Positions 8,304 through 17,465 of a stretch of 64,000 nucleotides of DNA are shown here, one piece after another (within the stretch, counting starts at the first letter, position 1; each line of letters starts with the position of its first letter). Position numbers and translations under genes: made by a program. This DNA is from Bacillota bacterium. GTDB taxonomy: Bacteria > Bacillota > Clostridia > Lachnospirales > Lachnospiraceae. Below the pieces are notes generated by a model. That model had not been told where the DNA came from, did no database searches, and saw only the letters and a program-made list of their open reading frames with translations. Location: NCBI GenBank assembly GCA_023392615.1, contig JAEVYT010000030.1:496001-560000 (forward strand), in the 5' to 3' direction.

Positions 8304-8801
8304 ATGACTTATAATATTGAATATGAAGCATTAAAAAATATGAATTTTGATTATGAAGCATTAATTAAGAGAGTGGTTGAGGGATGCATCGATTACGAAG
8401 AGTGCCCTTATGAAAGTGAAGTCAACGTGTTGTTTACGGATGATGAGCAGATAAAACAGATTAATAAAGAGTACCGTGGAATCGATAAACCGACGGATGT
8501 CTTGTCTTTTCCATCGATTGAATATGATACTCCCGGCGACTTCTCCCGATTAGAGGATGAGTATGCACAGTGCTTTCATCCGGAATCGGGTGAACTGCTA
8601 CTAGGCGATATTGTTATCTCGGTAGATCGGGCACAGGAACAGTCTGTAGAATATGGGCATAGTATGGAGCGTGAGATTGCATTTCTAATCGCTCACAGCA
8701 TGTTTCACTTATTTGGATATGACCATATGGAAGACGAAGAAAGATTAGTAATGGAAAAAAAACAGAATGAGGTTTTGGACATACTTCAAATTAGAAGATA
8801 A
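8304..8801 (+). CDS. ybeY: endoribonuclease YbeY (rRNA maturation factor)
   Basis: YbeY is a zinc-dependent RNase involved in 16S rRNA 3'-end maturation and ribosome quality control. The metal motif HxxxHxxxxxH is present as HSMFHLFGYDH near residue 132, and the TDVLSFP motif near 56 is intact. The length of 165 residues is standard. It starts 33 bp after the pgpH-like gene in the conserved phoH-pgpH-ybeY block. Confidence 0.97.
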   Translation: MTYNIEYEALKNMNFDYEALIKRVVEGCIDYEECPYESEVNVLFTDDEQIKQINKEYRGIDKPTDVLSFPSIEYDTPGDFSRLEDEYAQCFHPESGELLLGDIVISVDRAQEQSVEYGHSMEREIAFLIAHSMFHLFGYDHMEDEERLVMEKKQNEVLDILQIRR

Positions 8802-8831
8802 TCCCCAAAACACATAGAAGGAGGCAAAGGA

Positions 8832-9917
8832 ATGCATAATAAGAAAGTTATTACCATTTTCCTTATGACTTTACTCGTACTAGTTTTAATAGGTTGCAAA
8901 AAGAAAGACGAAGATAATAATATCACACAACCCTCAGTAACAACCGCTCCAACCAAGCAACCTACACAGGAAGTTACGCAGGCACCAACTCATGACGGAG
9001 AGATGAAGAGTTATCTCTCAGGAGAATGGGTTCCAAATGATATCGGAACAAAACGTCCAATTGCGTTCGCGTTTAACAACTTCAAAACAGTTAGAAATCA
9101 GTGGGGGATCGGACAGGCTGATATTGTTTATGAATGCTTGGTTGAAGGTGGAATTACAAGATTATTAGGGATTGGTGAAAACTATACAGGTGATCGTATT
9201 GGTTCAACCAGAAGTGCCAGACATTACTTTGCAAGCATAGCTGATGAGTATGATGCAATTTATATTCACTTTGGTGGCACTAGTTATGCAAAAGATAAAG
9301 TGAATGAACTAGGGTTAGATGAGATAGACGGTATTACTGGTAAGGGTGGCACTATATTCTATAGAGATGAAAGTATAAAAGCTCCCCATAATGCATTTTC
9401 CAGTGAGAAATTAATCAAAGAAGGTTTAGAGAAATATGGGTATGAAACGAAATATGCGAGTGATTATAAACCACATTTTTCATTCTATGATAAAGACACA
9501 GTACTGAGTGATGGTACAGCTGCTGATGGGCGAGTTGGTATTCACTTTTCAACTTATAATGATCCGTATTTTCAGTATAACGCAGGTCAAAAAGTTTATG
9601 AACGTTTCCAGTTTGGTGAGAAACATGTAGATTCCCTTACAAATAAACAGTTAGCATTTAAAAATATCATAATTCAATTCGTTAAGGAATGGAATATTGA
9701 TAAGAAGGGCTATCAGACCATGGATATCGTTAATGCCAGTGGTTCTGGTTATTACATTACAAATGGTAAGAAGATAAACATTACCTGGAAGAAAAAAGAA
9801 GCAGAACATTGGATGAGATACTACGATGAATCTGGTAATGAATTGACGATTAATCCAGGAAAAACTTATATCGCATTGTTCCCGAATAGTCGTACCAATG
9901 ACGTGACATTAAAATAA
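8832..9917 (+). CDS. DUF3048 lipoprotein (YerB-like)
   Basis: A secreted lipoprotein of 361 residues. The N-terminus has a basic start, a hydrophobic core and a lipobox (LIGC, Cys near residue 22), followed by a Thr/Pro-rich linker (about 30-57) and the two DUF3048 halves. The stretches RPIAFAFNN, VYECLVEGGITRLLGI and IGSTRSARHYF are typical of YerB-type proteins. AAGGAGG-like sequence precedes ATG 8832. It may be the last gene of the yqfC operon; an imperfect hairpin follows it. Molecular function is not established. Confidence 0.88.
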   Translation: MHNKKVITIFLMTLLVLVLIGCKKKDEDNNITQPSVTTAPTKQPTQEVTQAPTHDGEMKSYLSGEWVPNDIGTKRPIAFAFNNFKTVRNQWGIGQADIVYECLVEGGITRLLGIGENYTGDRIGSTRSARHYFASIADEYDAIYIHFGGTSYAKDKVNELGLDEIDGITGKGGTIFYRDESIKAPHNAFSSEKLIKEGLEKYGYETKYASDYKPHFSFYDKDTVLSDGTAADGRVGIHFSTYNDPYFQYNAGQKVYERFQFGEKHVDSLTNKQLAFKNIIIQFVKEWNIDKKGYQTMDIVNASGSGYYITNGKKINITWKKKEAEHWMRYYDESGNELTINPGKTYIALFPNSRTNDVTLK

Positions 9918-9974
9918 GTATTATATTGTATATAGAATGTATTGTTTGAGTAAATAAGTCAATAATCCTAAAAA

Positions 9975-10020
9975 GCATCAACAAAGCAAAGATGAAATAC
10001 TGTCTTTGATTTGTTGATGT
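9975..10020. terminator. imperfect hairpin between the DUF3048 gene and spoVB
   Basis: An 18-bp imperfect stem (9975-9992 with 10003-10020) with a 10-base loop. On the plus strand the downstream T-run is weak (TTTGG), so it may act as a weak terminator or processing site. On the minus strand it would end in a better T-run, but no minus-strand gene needs it. Confidence 0.5.
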
Positions 10021-10078
10021 TTGGTATGCTTTGGCTAGTGTTAATGTTTACTACATAGGATAAATGAAGGAGCAGGTT

Positions 10079-11761
10079 ATGTCAGCAAGAGAAAGAAGAA
10101 ATAATTTTTTAATGCAGGGTAGTATCCTGGCAGCTACTTCTCTGATTGTGCGTATCATAGGTTTGGTGTATCGTGTTCCTATGAACAGAATAATAGGTGA
10201 TGATGGCGTTGGTATTTATGGAAATACCTTTGAAATATATAATTTTGCCCTTATTTTGTCCTCGTATAGCATACCAATTGCTGTAGCTAGGCTTGTTACA
10301 ATTCGAAGAGTGAATAAGGAGTATAAAAATTCCTATCGAATATTTATCTGTGCATTGGGTCTTGCTTCGGCAGTCGGATTTGCAGCGATGTTAATTATCT
10401 TTTTTTGTGCCCCCACTCTTTCGCAATTGGTTGGTAAAAGTGATGATGCAACGCTTCCGCTGAGGATATTATCGCCGACCATTTTTATTTTTGCCATTAT
10501 GGGTGTGCTGAGGGGATTCTTCCAAGGAAAGAATACCATGATTCCAACAGCAATGTCACAGTTAATCGAACAGGTAGTTAATGCAATCATTAGTATTGGC
10601 GCTTCTTATATATTTGTAAATATGTATCACACAAGTAAGGATAAGTCATCCTATGGTGCAGCCGGTGGAACGTTGGGTACATTTTTAGGTGCTTTAATGG
10701 GACTTTTCTTTCTGGTGTTCGTATTTATGGTATACCGACCTACTTTACGGAAGCAGATGCGCCGTGATAAGGATGAATATAGAGAATCTTACTCAGGCAT
10801 ATTTAAGTTATTGCTTATTACGGTTGCGCCTATCATACTGAGTCAGGCCGTTTTCCAAATCAGTGGGGTGCTGGATGTTAGTATATTTAATCATATAATG
10901 GCTCCAAAGCAGGTTACGGTCTTTGATCAAGAGGTGCTGGGAAAATATGTTGCGGGCAAACTCTATATATCGGATTATCGTAATGCGTTATTGGGAATCT
11001 ATAGTTTGAAATATAGACTGCTATCCAATGTACCGGTTGCAATTGCAACTGCAATATCAACAGCTATTATTACAACGATCGCGGCAGCTTATTCCAAGGG
11101 CTTAAAAGATGTGATTCATAATAAAATTCATATCGCAATTAAGTTTAATATGATTGTTGCGATTCCGTCAGCGGTTGGTATGGGGGTATTAGCATCCCCA
11201 ATATTGAAGATGATATTTAGCGATGATACAAAGTTAGCTGCTAACCTATTAACACTAGGAAGTATTGCGATTGTTTTCTTCGCATTATCTACACTATCTT
11301 CAGCGGTTTTGCAGGGAATTAATCGAATGCGTATACCGGTTATTAATTCTGCGATTTCGCTAGCTATCCATGTAGTATTTTTGATATTGTTATTGCATTT
11401 CACTCCGTTAAGTACATACGCACTTGTAATGGGGAATGTAACCTTTGCACTTGTGATATGTATCCTAAACTGGCTAGCGATTGAGAAATATCTAGGGTAT
11501 AAACAAGAGATTCTTAAAACCTTTATTATCCCGGCAGTAAGTGCAGGATTTATGGGTGTGGCTACTTACTTCACCTATAAAGGGATGATGTCACTTCTTG
11601 ATAGTAATATCGTGTCGGTTATGGTATCGATAATTGTAGCGATTATTGTTTACTTTGCATTTTTAATCTTCCTTCGTGGAGTGGATGAAACAGAGTTGTT
11701 ATCCGTTCCAAAGGGCGCGACCTTGGTTCGTGTATTGAAGAAGCTTCATCTGATAAGATAA
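10079..11761 (+). CDS. spoVB: SpoVB-type lipid flippase / polysaccharide biosynthesis protein
   Basis: A MOP/MATE-like exporter of the SpoVB (MurJ-related) group, about 14 membrane helices over 560 residues. The N-terminus (RNNFLMQGSILAATSLIVRI, then IGLVYRVPMNRIIGD) is typical of stage V sporulation protein B and related putative lipid II flippases in clostridia. I chose ATG 10079 because AAGGAG sits six bases upstream; the ATG at 10064 abuts the ribosome site. Clostridia often have several SpoVB paralogues, so its role could be sporulation-specific cortex precursor flipping or general export. Confidence 0.88.
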   Translation: MSARERRNNFLMQGSILAATSLIVRIIGLVYRVPMNRIIGDDGVGIYGNTFEIYNFALILSSYSIPIAVARLVTIRRVNKEYKNSYRIFICALGLASAVGFAAMLIIFFCAPTLSQLVGKSDDATLPLRILSPTIFIFAIMGVLRGFFQGKNTMIPTAMSQLIEQVVNAIISIGASYIFVNMYHTSKDKSSYGAAGGTLGTFLGALMGLFFLVFVFMVYRPTLRKQMRRDKDEYRESYSGIFKLLLITVAPIILSQAVFQISGVLDVSIFNHIMAPKQVTVFDQEVLGKYVAGKLYISDYRNALLGIYSLKYRLLSNVPVAIATAISTAIITTIAAAYSKGLKDVIHNKIHIAIKFNMIVAIPSAVGMGVLASPILKMIFSDDTKLAANLLTLGSIAIVFFALSTLSSAVLQGINRMRIPVINSAISLAIHVVFLILLLHFTPLSTYALVMGNVTFALVICILNWLAIEKYLGYKQEILKTFIIPAVSAGFMGVATYFTYKGMMSLLDSNIVSVMVSIIVAIIVYFAFLIFLRGVDETELLSVPKGATLVRVLKKLHLIR

Positions 11762-11828
11762 AGTTATTTGATATATCTGTATAAATATGAAAATAATGGA
11801 GATAATCTCTGCCAAAGGAGTGGTTTCT

Positions 11829-12488
11829 ATGAAGCTTAAAAAGGCATCGATTTATCTCTTGAGTTTTGTATTAATATGTGTCATGTTTTCAGCATGCTAC
11901 TATTTGAGTTATCTTCGTGCTTTAAATGATTTTAATAATAAAGCAATTGAACATAAAGAACAATTGTATGCTCTAAACAACAAACCGACGCCGACAACAT
12001 CAGCAGCTCAAACAGATAACAGCGTTGAAACGATACAAAACAATGCAACCGTTAAGCCAACGACAAAATATATATTACAGATCTACGATTTAAAAACAGA
12101 TACAACACAAACGCAGGAATTAAACCCGCCTGCCTACCTTGTAGGACTTACCAGAGATCAAGTGGCCGATTACCTTACTTCGTATATGAAGGATGTACCA
12201 CTGTCAGAATACAACAAAGGGCTATTCTCCTTTGAACTTGTGTCATTTTCAGAGGATCAAATTGTATTAAAGAAAAGCTATAATAAAGACTTTGTTCCGA
12301 GTCAGTATTATGTGGCAATTAAGGACGGAAAAGTGATTGTATACAACAGTGATAAAAAGACAGTGTACAAATACACAGAGATTGATGCGAAAGATCTGTC
12401 CGAGGAGGATCGTATTGCATTAACACAGGGTATCTATGTGAATAGTGAGGACGAGCTATATTCCTTACTCGAAAGCTATTCTAGTTAA
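11829..12488 (+). CDS. membrane-anchored protein with BofC-like C-terminal domain
   Basis: A 219-residue protein with an N-terminal signal/anchor segment (residues ~5-28), a low-complexity Thr/Ala/Asn linker (~50-75), and a C-terminal domain resembling the BofC C-terminal domain. The supporting stretches are LVGLTRDQVADYLTSYM and the end GIYVNSEDELYSLLESYSS. The start ATG 11829 has AAAGGAG eight bases upstream. In B. subtilis BofC is an intercompartmental regulator of sigma-K processing; here the relation is a domain-level guess. The gene follows spoVB by 67 bp and is likely in the same transcript. Confidence 0.6.
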   Translation: MKLKKASIYLLSFVLICVMFSACYYLSYLRALNDFNNKAIEHKEQLYALNNKPTPTTSAAQTDNSVETIQNNATVKPTTKYILQIYDLKTDTTQTQELNPPAYLVGLTRDQVADYLTSYMKDVPLSEYNKGLFSFELVSFSEDQIVLKKSYNKDFVPSQYYVAIKDGKVIVYNSDKKTVYKYTEIDAKDLSEEDRIALTQGIYVNSEDELYSLLESYSS

Positions 12489-12524
12489 TGAAAATGTTGG
12501 ATATTTATGTGAAATGGTTTATAG

Positions 12525-12561
12525 GAAAGAGGAGGCTGCTAGAAAAGCGGCTTCCTCTTTC
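12525..12561 (+). terminator. hairpin after BofC-like gene
   Basis: GAAAGAGGA at 12525-12533 pairs with TCCTCTTTC at 12553-12561, extended inward by a GC-rich imperfect stem. The following T-run is poor, so termination strength is uncertain. Confidence 0.5.
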
Positions 12562-12741
12562 TGTTGTGGAAACCTAATTCCTTATTATATAGACATCTTT
12601 ATTCCTCAATTATTAAAATCTCCTAAGAAAAATGAAAGAAGTTTAAAGAAATACTTATAATACAAAGAAATACTTGAAATAATTCTTGGGGTAAAATATA
12701 ATGAAACAAACATAATTTTGATACAAATTGGAGGCTGCAGG

Positions 12742-13959
12742 GTGGAATACGATGTGATTATCATTGGTGCGGGAGCGTCTGGATTGACGGCTGCAATTGC
12801 AGCGGCAAGACAGGGAAGCCGCGTTCTAGTGATAGAACGAAAAGAAAAAGCCGGTAAAAAAATATTGGCTACGGGTAACGGTAAATGTAATTTTACCAAT
12901 CTGGTACAGGAACCCGCATGCTATCGTAGCAGTGACAGCGCATTTCCGATGAAAGTGCTGTCTTGTTTTGACGTTAATCAAACGATAGAGTTTTTTAAAG
13001 AGCTGGGTATCTACCCCAAAAATCGAGAAGGCTATCTTTACCCGAATTCTGAGCAGGCCGCCAGTGTCGTTCAGGTACTTATGATGGAATGTGAAAGACT
13101 GAGGGTGGATTTTCGATATAATGAAACAGTAGTAGAGATTAAAAAACCGGATTATACAATACAAACAGATGTTCAAACATATCTGGCGAAGAAGTTGATT
13201 ATAGCCGCGGGAGGATGTGCATCACCCCAGCACGGTTCTGATGGAAGTGGTTTTGCACTCGTTACGAAGTTGGGTCATCAAGTGATTAAGCCGGTACCAG
13301 CACTGGTTCAATTAAAATCTTCTGACAAATGTTGTAAAACTGTTTCAGGGGTACGAACCGCAGCAAAGGTTTCGCTATATATTAATGAAAAATCTGTAGT
13401 TGAAGAGCGCGGTGAAATATTATTTACTGATTACGGCATCTCTGGTATTCCAATTATGCAGGTGAGTAGATATGGAGCAAAGGCTTTAGAAAATAAGGAG
13501 AAGGTTCATTTGAAACTCGATTTTATACAGGAGCTATCCCCAGGTAAGTTATTAGATGATTTGAAAAACAGAATTCATCACAATCCGCAGAAAAATTGTG
13601 AAGAGATGATGGTTGGGCTATTAAATCATAAACTATCCTATATTATTCTGAATAAGTCAGGAATTGATGTGTATAAAAAATCAAATCAATTAACCAATCA
13701 GGATTTAAAAGAGCTGGTGAAAAATATAAAGGAGTTCCATTTAACGATTAATGGAACAAACTCATTTGATCAGGCGCAGGTATGTGCGGGTGGTGTGTCA
13801 ACTAAAGAGATAAATCCGACAACGATGGAGTCTAATCTTCATCATAATTTATATCTTGTCGGAGAGTTGATTGATGTTGATGGAACCTGTGGAGGATATA
13901 ATCTTCAATGGGCTTGGAGTACCGGATATATTGCAGGTACAGCCTCGGGTCAAAAGTAG
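12742..13959 (+). CDS. HI0933/YhiN-family FAD-dependent oxidoreductase
   Basis: A flavoprotein of the HI0933 family (aminoacetone oxidase/BaiN-like annotation in databases), 405 residues. The dinucleotide-binding motif GAGASGLTAAIAAARQG follows immediately after the start, the GNGKCNFTN motif lies near residue 48, and the C-terminal GELIDVDGTCGGYNLQWAW stretch closes the FAD site. I chose GTG 12742 because GGAGG lies seven bases upstream and the Rossmann motif then starts at the usual position. The physiological substrate is unknown. It is followed after 23 bp by a second FAD oxidoreductase, so the two are co-transcribed. Confidence 0.92.
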   Translation: MEYDVIIIGAGASGLTAAIAAARQGSRVLVIERKEKAGKKILATGNGKCNFTNLVQEPACYRSSDSAFPMKVLSCFDVNQTIEFFKELGIYPKNREGYLYPNSEQAASVVQVLMMECERLRVDFRYNETVVEIKKPDYTIQTDVQTYLAKKLIIAAGGCASPQHGSDGSGFALVTKLGHQVIKPVPALVQLKSSDKCCKTVSGVRTAAKVSLYINEKSVVEERGEILFTDYGISGIPIMQVSRYGAKALENKEKVHLKLDFIQELSPGKLLDDLKNRIHHNPQKNCEEMMVGLLNHKLSYIILNKSGIDVYKKSNQLTNQDLKELVKNIKEFHLTINGTNSFDQAQVCAGGVSTKEINPTTMESNLHHNLYLVGELIDVDGTCGGYNLQWAWSTGYIAGTASGQK

Positions 13960-13982
13960 TAAGAATAGGAAATGGGTGTAGA

Positions 13983-15581
13983 ATGATTCGTATATCACAA
14001 ATAAAGCTTCCGATCAAGCACGATGAAAAAGAGATGACTCAGGCTATCGCAAAAGCATTAAAGCTAGCATCAAAAAAGATCAAAAGCTATCAAATTATAA
14101 AAAAATCAATTGATGCAAGAAAAGACATAGTGAAATATATCTATACAGTCGATGTAGTGGTCAGTATGGAAGGAAAAGAAACAGAAAGCTCCATCATTAA
14201 CCGCACGCATAATGTTAACATTACTACCTCAGAGAAAGCTCAGTATAGTTTTGTGCCAACCGGAGAGCAAAAGCTTTGTCATAGACCAGTGATTGTAGGA
14301 ACTGGACCCGCTGGGTTATTTGTAGCTTGGTTGTTAGCTAAACATGGTTATTCACCACTGGTGATTGAGCGTGGAGAACAGATAACAAAGCGTGTCAAAG
14401 CGGTGGAAGAATTTTGGACAAGCAATATACTTAACCCAGATAGTAATGTTCAGTTTGGAGAGGGAGGCGCAGGAACTTTTTCAGACGGTAAGCTAAATAC
14501 CTTGGTAAAAGATACATTCAACCGTTATCGACTGGTGATGGAGACCTTTGTGCAGTTTGGAGCTCCTGCTGAGATATTATATCTTAATAAGCCTCATATC
14601 GGAACGGATAAACTTCGCTATGTCGTTGAGAATATGAGAAATGATATTATAAAAATGGGCGGCGAAGTGCGCTTTGAGACAAAACTAACCGATTTGATGG
14701 TCAAAGAGGGGAAATTAGTTGCAATTGAATTAAATCATAAGGAGAAGGTGCCTTGTGATATTTTAATACCTGCGATTGGACATAGCGCGCGAGATACCTT
14801 TGATATGTTTCACACGAGGGGGTTAGCTTTATCACCGAAAGCATTTGCTATCGGTCTGCGTATCGAACATAATCAAAGCATGATAAGTAAGTCTCAGTAT
14901 GGCAATGACTATATTCATCTACCGGCCGCTGATTATAAACTGACCCACCAGACTACAAGCGGAAGAGGAGTTTATTCCTTTTGTATGTGTCCGGGAGGAT
15001 TTGTGGTAAATGCTTCCTCAGAACAGGGCTATTTGGCTGTGAATGGTATGAGTAATTATAAAAGAGATGAAGTAAATGCAAACAGTGCGATTGTTGTGAC
15101 GGTTCAACCCGGTGATTTTGCTGGAGATGGACCGCTTAGGGGCATGGAGTTTCAAAGAAAATGGGAGCAGGCGGCGTATCAAATCGGCAAGGGTAGCGTT
15201 CCGGTGCAATTATTTGGCGACTTGTTAAGGAATAGGGATAGTGTTACAATAGGAAATGTCACCCCTAATATCAAAGGGGATTATCAATTAACCAATCTGT
15301 CAAACTGTCTCCCAAAAGAAGTGATTGCTTCTATTAAAGAAGGAGTTTTAGCGTTTGATAAACGAATAAAAGGGTTTGGTGATGAAGAAGCAGTATTGTC
15401 CGGTGTGGAAAGTAGAACTTCTTCTCCGGTTCGAATTGAACGCGACGACACATACCAGAGCAATATACAAGGTGTATATCCATGCGGTGAGGGAGCCGGT
15501 TATGCCGGAGGAATTACCTCAGCTGCAATCGATGGTATTAAGGTGTTCGAGGCAATCACAAGCTTGTATCGAGCGCGATAG
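13983..15581 (+). CDS. uncharacterised FAD-dependent dehydrogenase (COG2509 type)
   Basis: A 532-residue NAD(P)/FAD oxidoreductase. An N-terminal ~90-residue domain (IRISQIKLPIKHDEKEMTQA) precedes the FAD-binding motif GTGPAGLFVAWLLAKHG near residue 105. The FGEGGAGTFSDGKLNT stretch near 160 and the C-terminal YPCGEGAGYAGGI FAD motif are typical of the family. ATG 13983 was chosen because the preceding in-frame residues overlap the previous gene and no ribosome site supports them. It is probably cotranscribed with the upstream flavoprotein and the downstream proB. The biochemical role is unassigned. Confidence 0.9.
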   Translation: MIRISQIKLPIKHDEKEMTQAIAKALKLASKKIKSYQIIKKSIDARKDIVKYIYTVDVVVSMEGKETESSIINRTHNVNITTSEKAQYSFVPTGEQKLCHRPVIVGTGPAGLFVAWLLAKHGYSPLVIERGEQITKRVKAVEEFWTSNILNPDSNVQFGEGGAGTFSDGKLNTLVKDTFNRYRLVMETFVQFGAPAEILYLNKPHIGTDKLRYVVENMRNDIIKMGGEVRFETKLTDLMVKEGKLVAIELNHKEKVPCDILIPAIGHSARDTFDMFHTRGLALSPKAFAIGLRIEHNQSMISKSQYGNDYIHLPAADYKLTHQTTSGRGVYSFCMCPGGFVVNASSEQGYLAVNGMSNYKRDEVNANSAIVVTVQPGDFAGDGPLRGMEFQRKWEQAAYQIGKGSVPVQLFGDLLRNRDSVTIGNVTPNIKGDYQLTNLSNCLPKEVIASIKEGVLAFDKRIKGFGDEEAVLSGVESRTSSPVRIERDDTYQSNIQGVYPCGEGAGYAGGITSAAIDGIKVFEAITSLYRAR

Positions 15582-15616
15582 ATAGAGGATAAGTTTATTT
15601 ATAGTTGGAGGTTAGT

Positions 15617-16474
15617 ATGCAGATTAGGGAAATGTTAAAAAATCGTAATAGAATCGTAATTAAGATAGGTTCCTCATCCTTAACACATCCGGAGACAGGA
15701 AGCTTAAACTTAGAAAAAATGGAACGTTTGGTACGTATCCTAACGGACATCAGGAATCAAGGGAAGGATGTTATCCTGGTTACTTCCGGTGCAATAGCCG
15801 TGGGTAGAAAAGCACTTGGATTAAAACAACGACCAACTGACCGTTCCGTGAAGCAAGCATGTGCTGCAGTAGGTCAGGCAAGTTTGATGATGATTTATCA
15901 GAAGCTCTTTTCGGAATATAATCAGGCAGCAGCGCAAATCTTATTGACAAAGTATACAATGATTAATGATGTGAGTCGCTTTAATGCAGCTAATACCTTT
16001 AACGAATTATTCAAGCTTGGTGTTATCCCGATAGTAAATGAGAATGATACGGTGTCTACGGATGAGCTTGATTTAGATTTTGGAGATAATGATACGCTAT
16101 CTGCTATTGTAACTGCTTTGGTTGGAGGAGATTTGTTGATCCTGTTATCCGATATTGATGGTTTATATACGGATGATCCAAATAAGAATGCACATGCGAC
16201 ATTGGTTCCATATGTGGAGACAATTGATGATAATCTGAATGATATGGCGAAGGATTCTTCTAGTTCAGTCGGAACAGGAGGAATGACAACCAAATTATCC
16301 GCGGCTAAGCTTGCAACCGCTTCGGGAGCAGACATGGTAATCACGAACGGTGAGAATGTAAGGAATATTAATTATATTATAGAAGGAAAAGAAGTTGGAA
16401 CACTTTTTAAAGCGAATAAGGTGGAGAGTTTCAACATTATGGATTATATCACTTCAAAGCAGTATCAAAAGTAG
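15617..16474 (+). CDS. proB: glutamate 5-kinase, short form without PUA domain
   Basis: ProB phosphorylates glutamate, the first step of proline synthesis. Amino-acid kinase motifs are visible: KIGSSSLT near residue 17, the SGAIAVGRKALGL block, and GTGGMTTKLSAAKLA near 212. It has 285 residues against ~367 for E. coli ProB because the C-terminal PUA domain is absent, as in many Firmicutes. The start is ATG 15617 with GGAGG five bases upstream. proA lies about 1 kb downstream, separated by DUF896 and FTHF cyclo-ligase genes. Confidence 0.96.
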   Translation: MQIREMLKNRNRIVIKIGSSSLTHPETGSLNLEKMERLVRILTDIRNQGKDVILVTSGAIAVGRKALGLKQRPTDRSVKQACAAVGQASLMMIYQKLFSEYNQAAAQILLTKYTMINDVSRFNAANTFNELFKLGVIPIVNENDTVSTDELDLDFGDNDTLSAIVTALVGGDLLILLSDIDGLYTDDPNKNAHATLVPYVETIDDNLNDMAKDSSSSVGTGGMTTKLSAAKLATASGADMVITNGENVRNINYIIEGKEVGTLFKANKVESFNIMDYITSKQYQK

Positions 16475-16576
16475 ATACTTAAAAAAGCGGATACTTAAAA
16501 TATCAGGATACTAATAAAAAGAGAATAGATTCGGAGAGAAATTATAAATTGAGAATCTAAAATCAGTGGAGGAAAA

Positions 16577-16786
16577 ATGGAAGACAGTAGAATTACAAGA
16601 ATTAATGAATTATATCATAAATCACAAAATGAAGGGTTGACACCAGAGGAAAAGGAAGAGCAGATTAATTTACGCAAGGAATACATTGCTTCCATTCGCA
16701 AGAATTTACGTGGAACAATAGAACAGGTATCCTTTGTGAACCCTGACGGCTCCGTAGTAAATGCAACCGATTTAAAGAAGAGGTAA
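16577..16786 (+). CDS. DUF896 (YnzC-family) protein
   Basis: A small 69-residue helical protein. The pattern RINELYHKSQNEGLTPEEK, then EQINLRKEYIASIRKNLRG, matches the DUF896/YnzC family, whose B. subtilis members are small helical-hairpin proteins. TGGAGG precedes the start. It lies between proB and the cyclo-ligase gene, 8 bp before the latter, so it is likely cotranscribed with the proline genes. Function unknown. Confidence 0.9.
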   Translation: MEDSRITRINELYHKSQNEGLTPEEKEEQINLRKEYIASIRKNLRGTIEQVSFVNPDGSVVNATDLKKR

Positions 16787-16794
16787 TGTGAATC

Positions 16795-17385
16795 GTGACA
16801 AAAAATGATATTCGAATTCTTCAAAAAAACAGAAGAGATCAGATGAGCATTAATGAACAGAGGAAAAATTCGAAAGCGATATGGCAACAGCTTTTTGAGA
16901 GCGAAGTCTATCATAATTGTAAACTGATATTCACCTATGTGTCCTTTCGGTCAGAAGTAGGTACCCATGAGATGATTCGTAGAGCTTTGGTTGATGGGAA
17001 GAAGGTATATGCACCGAAGGTAGAAGAACGATGCATGGAGTTCTATAGCATCAAAAGCCTGGAGGAACTGGTTCCCGGTATGATGGGAATATTGGAGCCC
17101 GAAATCAATCCACAAAACCGTTATTCGACTTCTTTATCTCAAGTAAATCAAGAGGATAATATAATGCTACTACCTGGGTTGGCCTTTGATACTAGGGGTA
17201 ACCGAATTGGGTATGGTGCAGGGTATTATGATCGATACCTTTCTAGGGAAGGGGAATCCAATTTTACCAAGATTGCGATTAGTTATGATTTTCAGGTGAT
17301 GGAACAAATTACATCCGATGAATATGATATAAAAACAGATATGATAATAACCCCAACAAGATGGGTCAACTGTAGCGCTGAATAA
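16795..17385 (+). CDS. 5-formyltetrahydrofolate cyclo-ligase
   Basis: It converts 5-formyl-THF to 5,10-methenyl-THF with ATP. The family signature is present as GNRIGYGAGYYDRYL near residue 140, with the upstream LLPGLAFD segment. The length of 196 residues is normal. The start is GTG 16795; no ATG is close in frame, and AGAGGT lies upstream. It is wedged between DUF896 and proA, so folate salvage and proline synthesis probably share a transcript. Confidence 0.93.
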   Translation: MTKNDIRILQKNRRDQMSINEQRKNSKAIWQQLFESEVYHNCKLIFTYVSFRSEVGTHEMIRRALVDGKKVYAPKVEERCMEFYSIKSLEELVPGMMGILEPEINPQNRYSTSLSQVNQEDNIMLLPGLAFDTRGNRIGYGAGYYDRYLSREGESNFTKIAISYDFQVMEQITSDEYDIKTDMIITPTRWVNCSAE

Positions 17386-17465
17386 GCAATTACATCGTAT
17401 TACATTAATTTAAAGTAACTTTATCATTAGAATTCGCAGCGACCTGCGAGAGATTGGAGGATCGA

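Noticed and set aside
12445..12660. 71-codon plus-strand frame overlapping the BofC-like gene end
   Set aside because: It overlaps a hairpin and the preceding gene and has no start signal.
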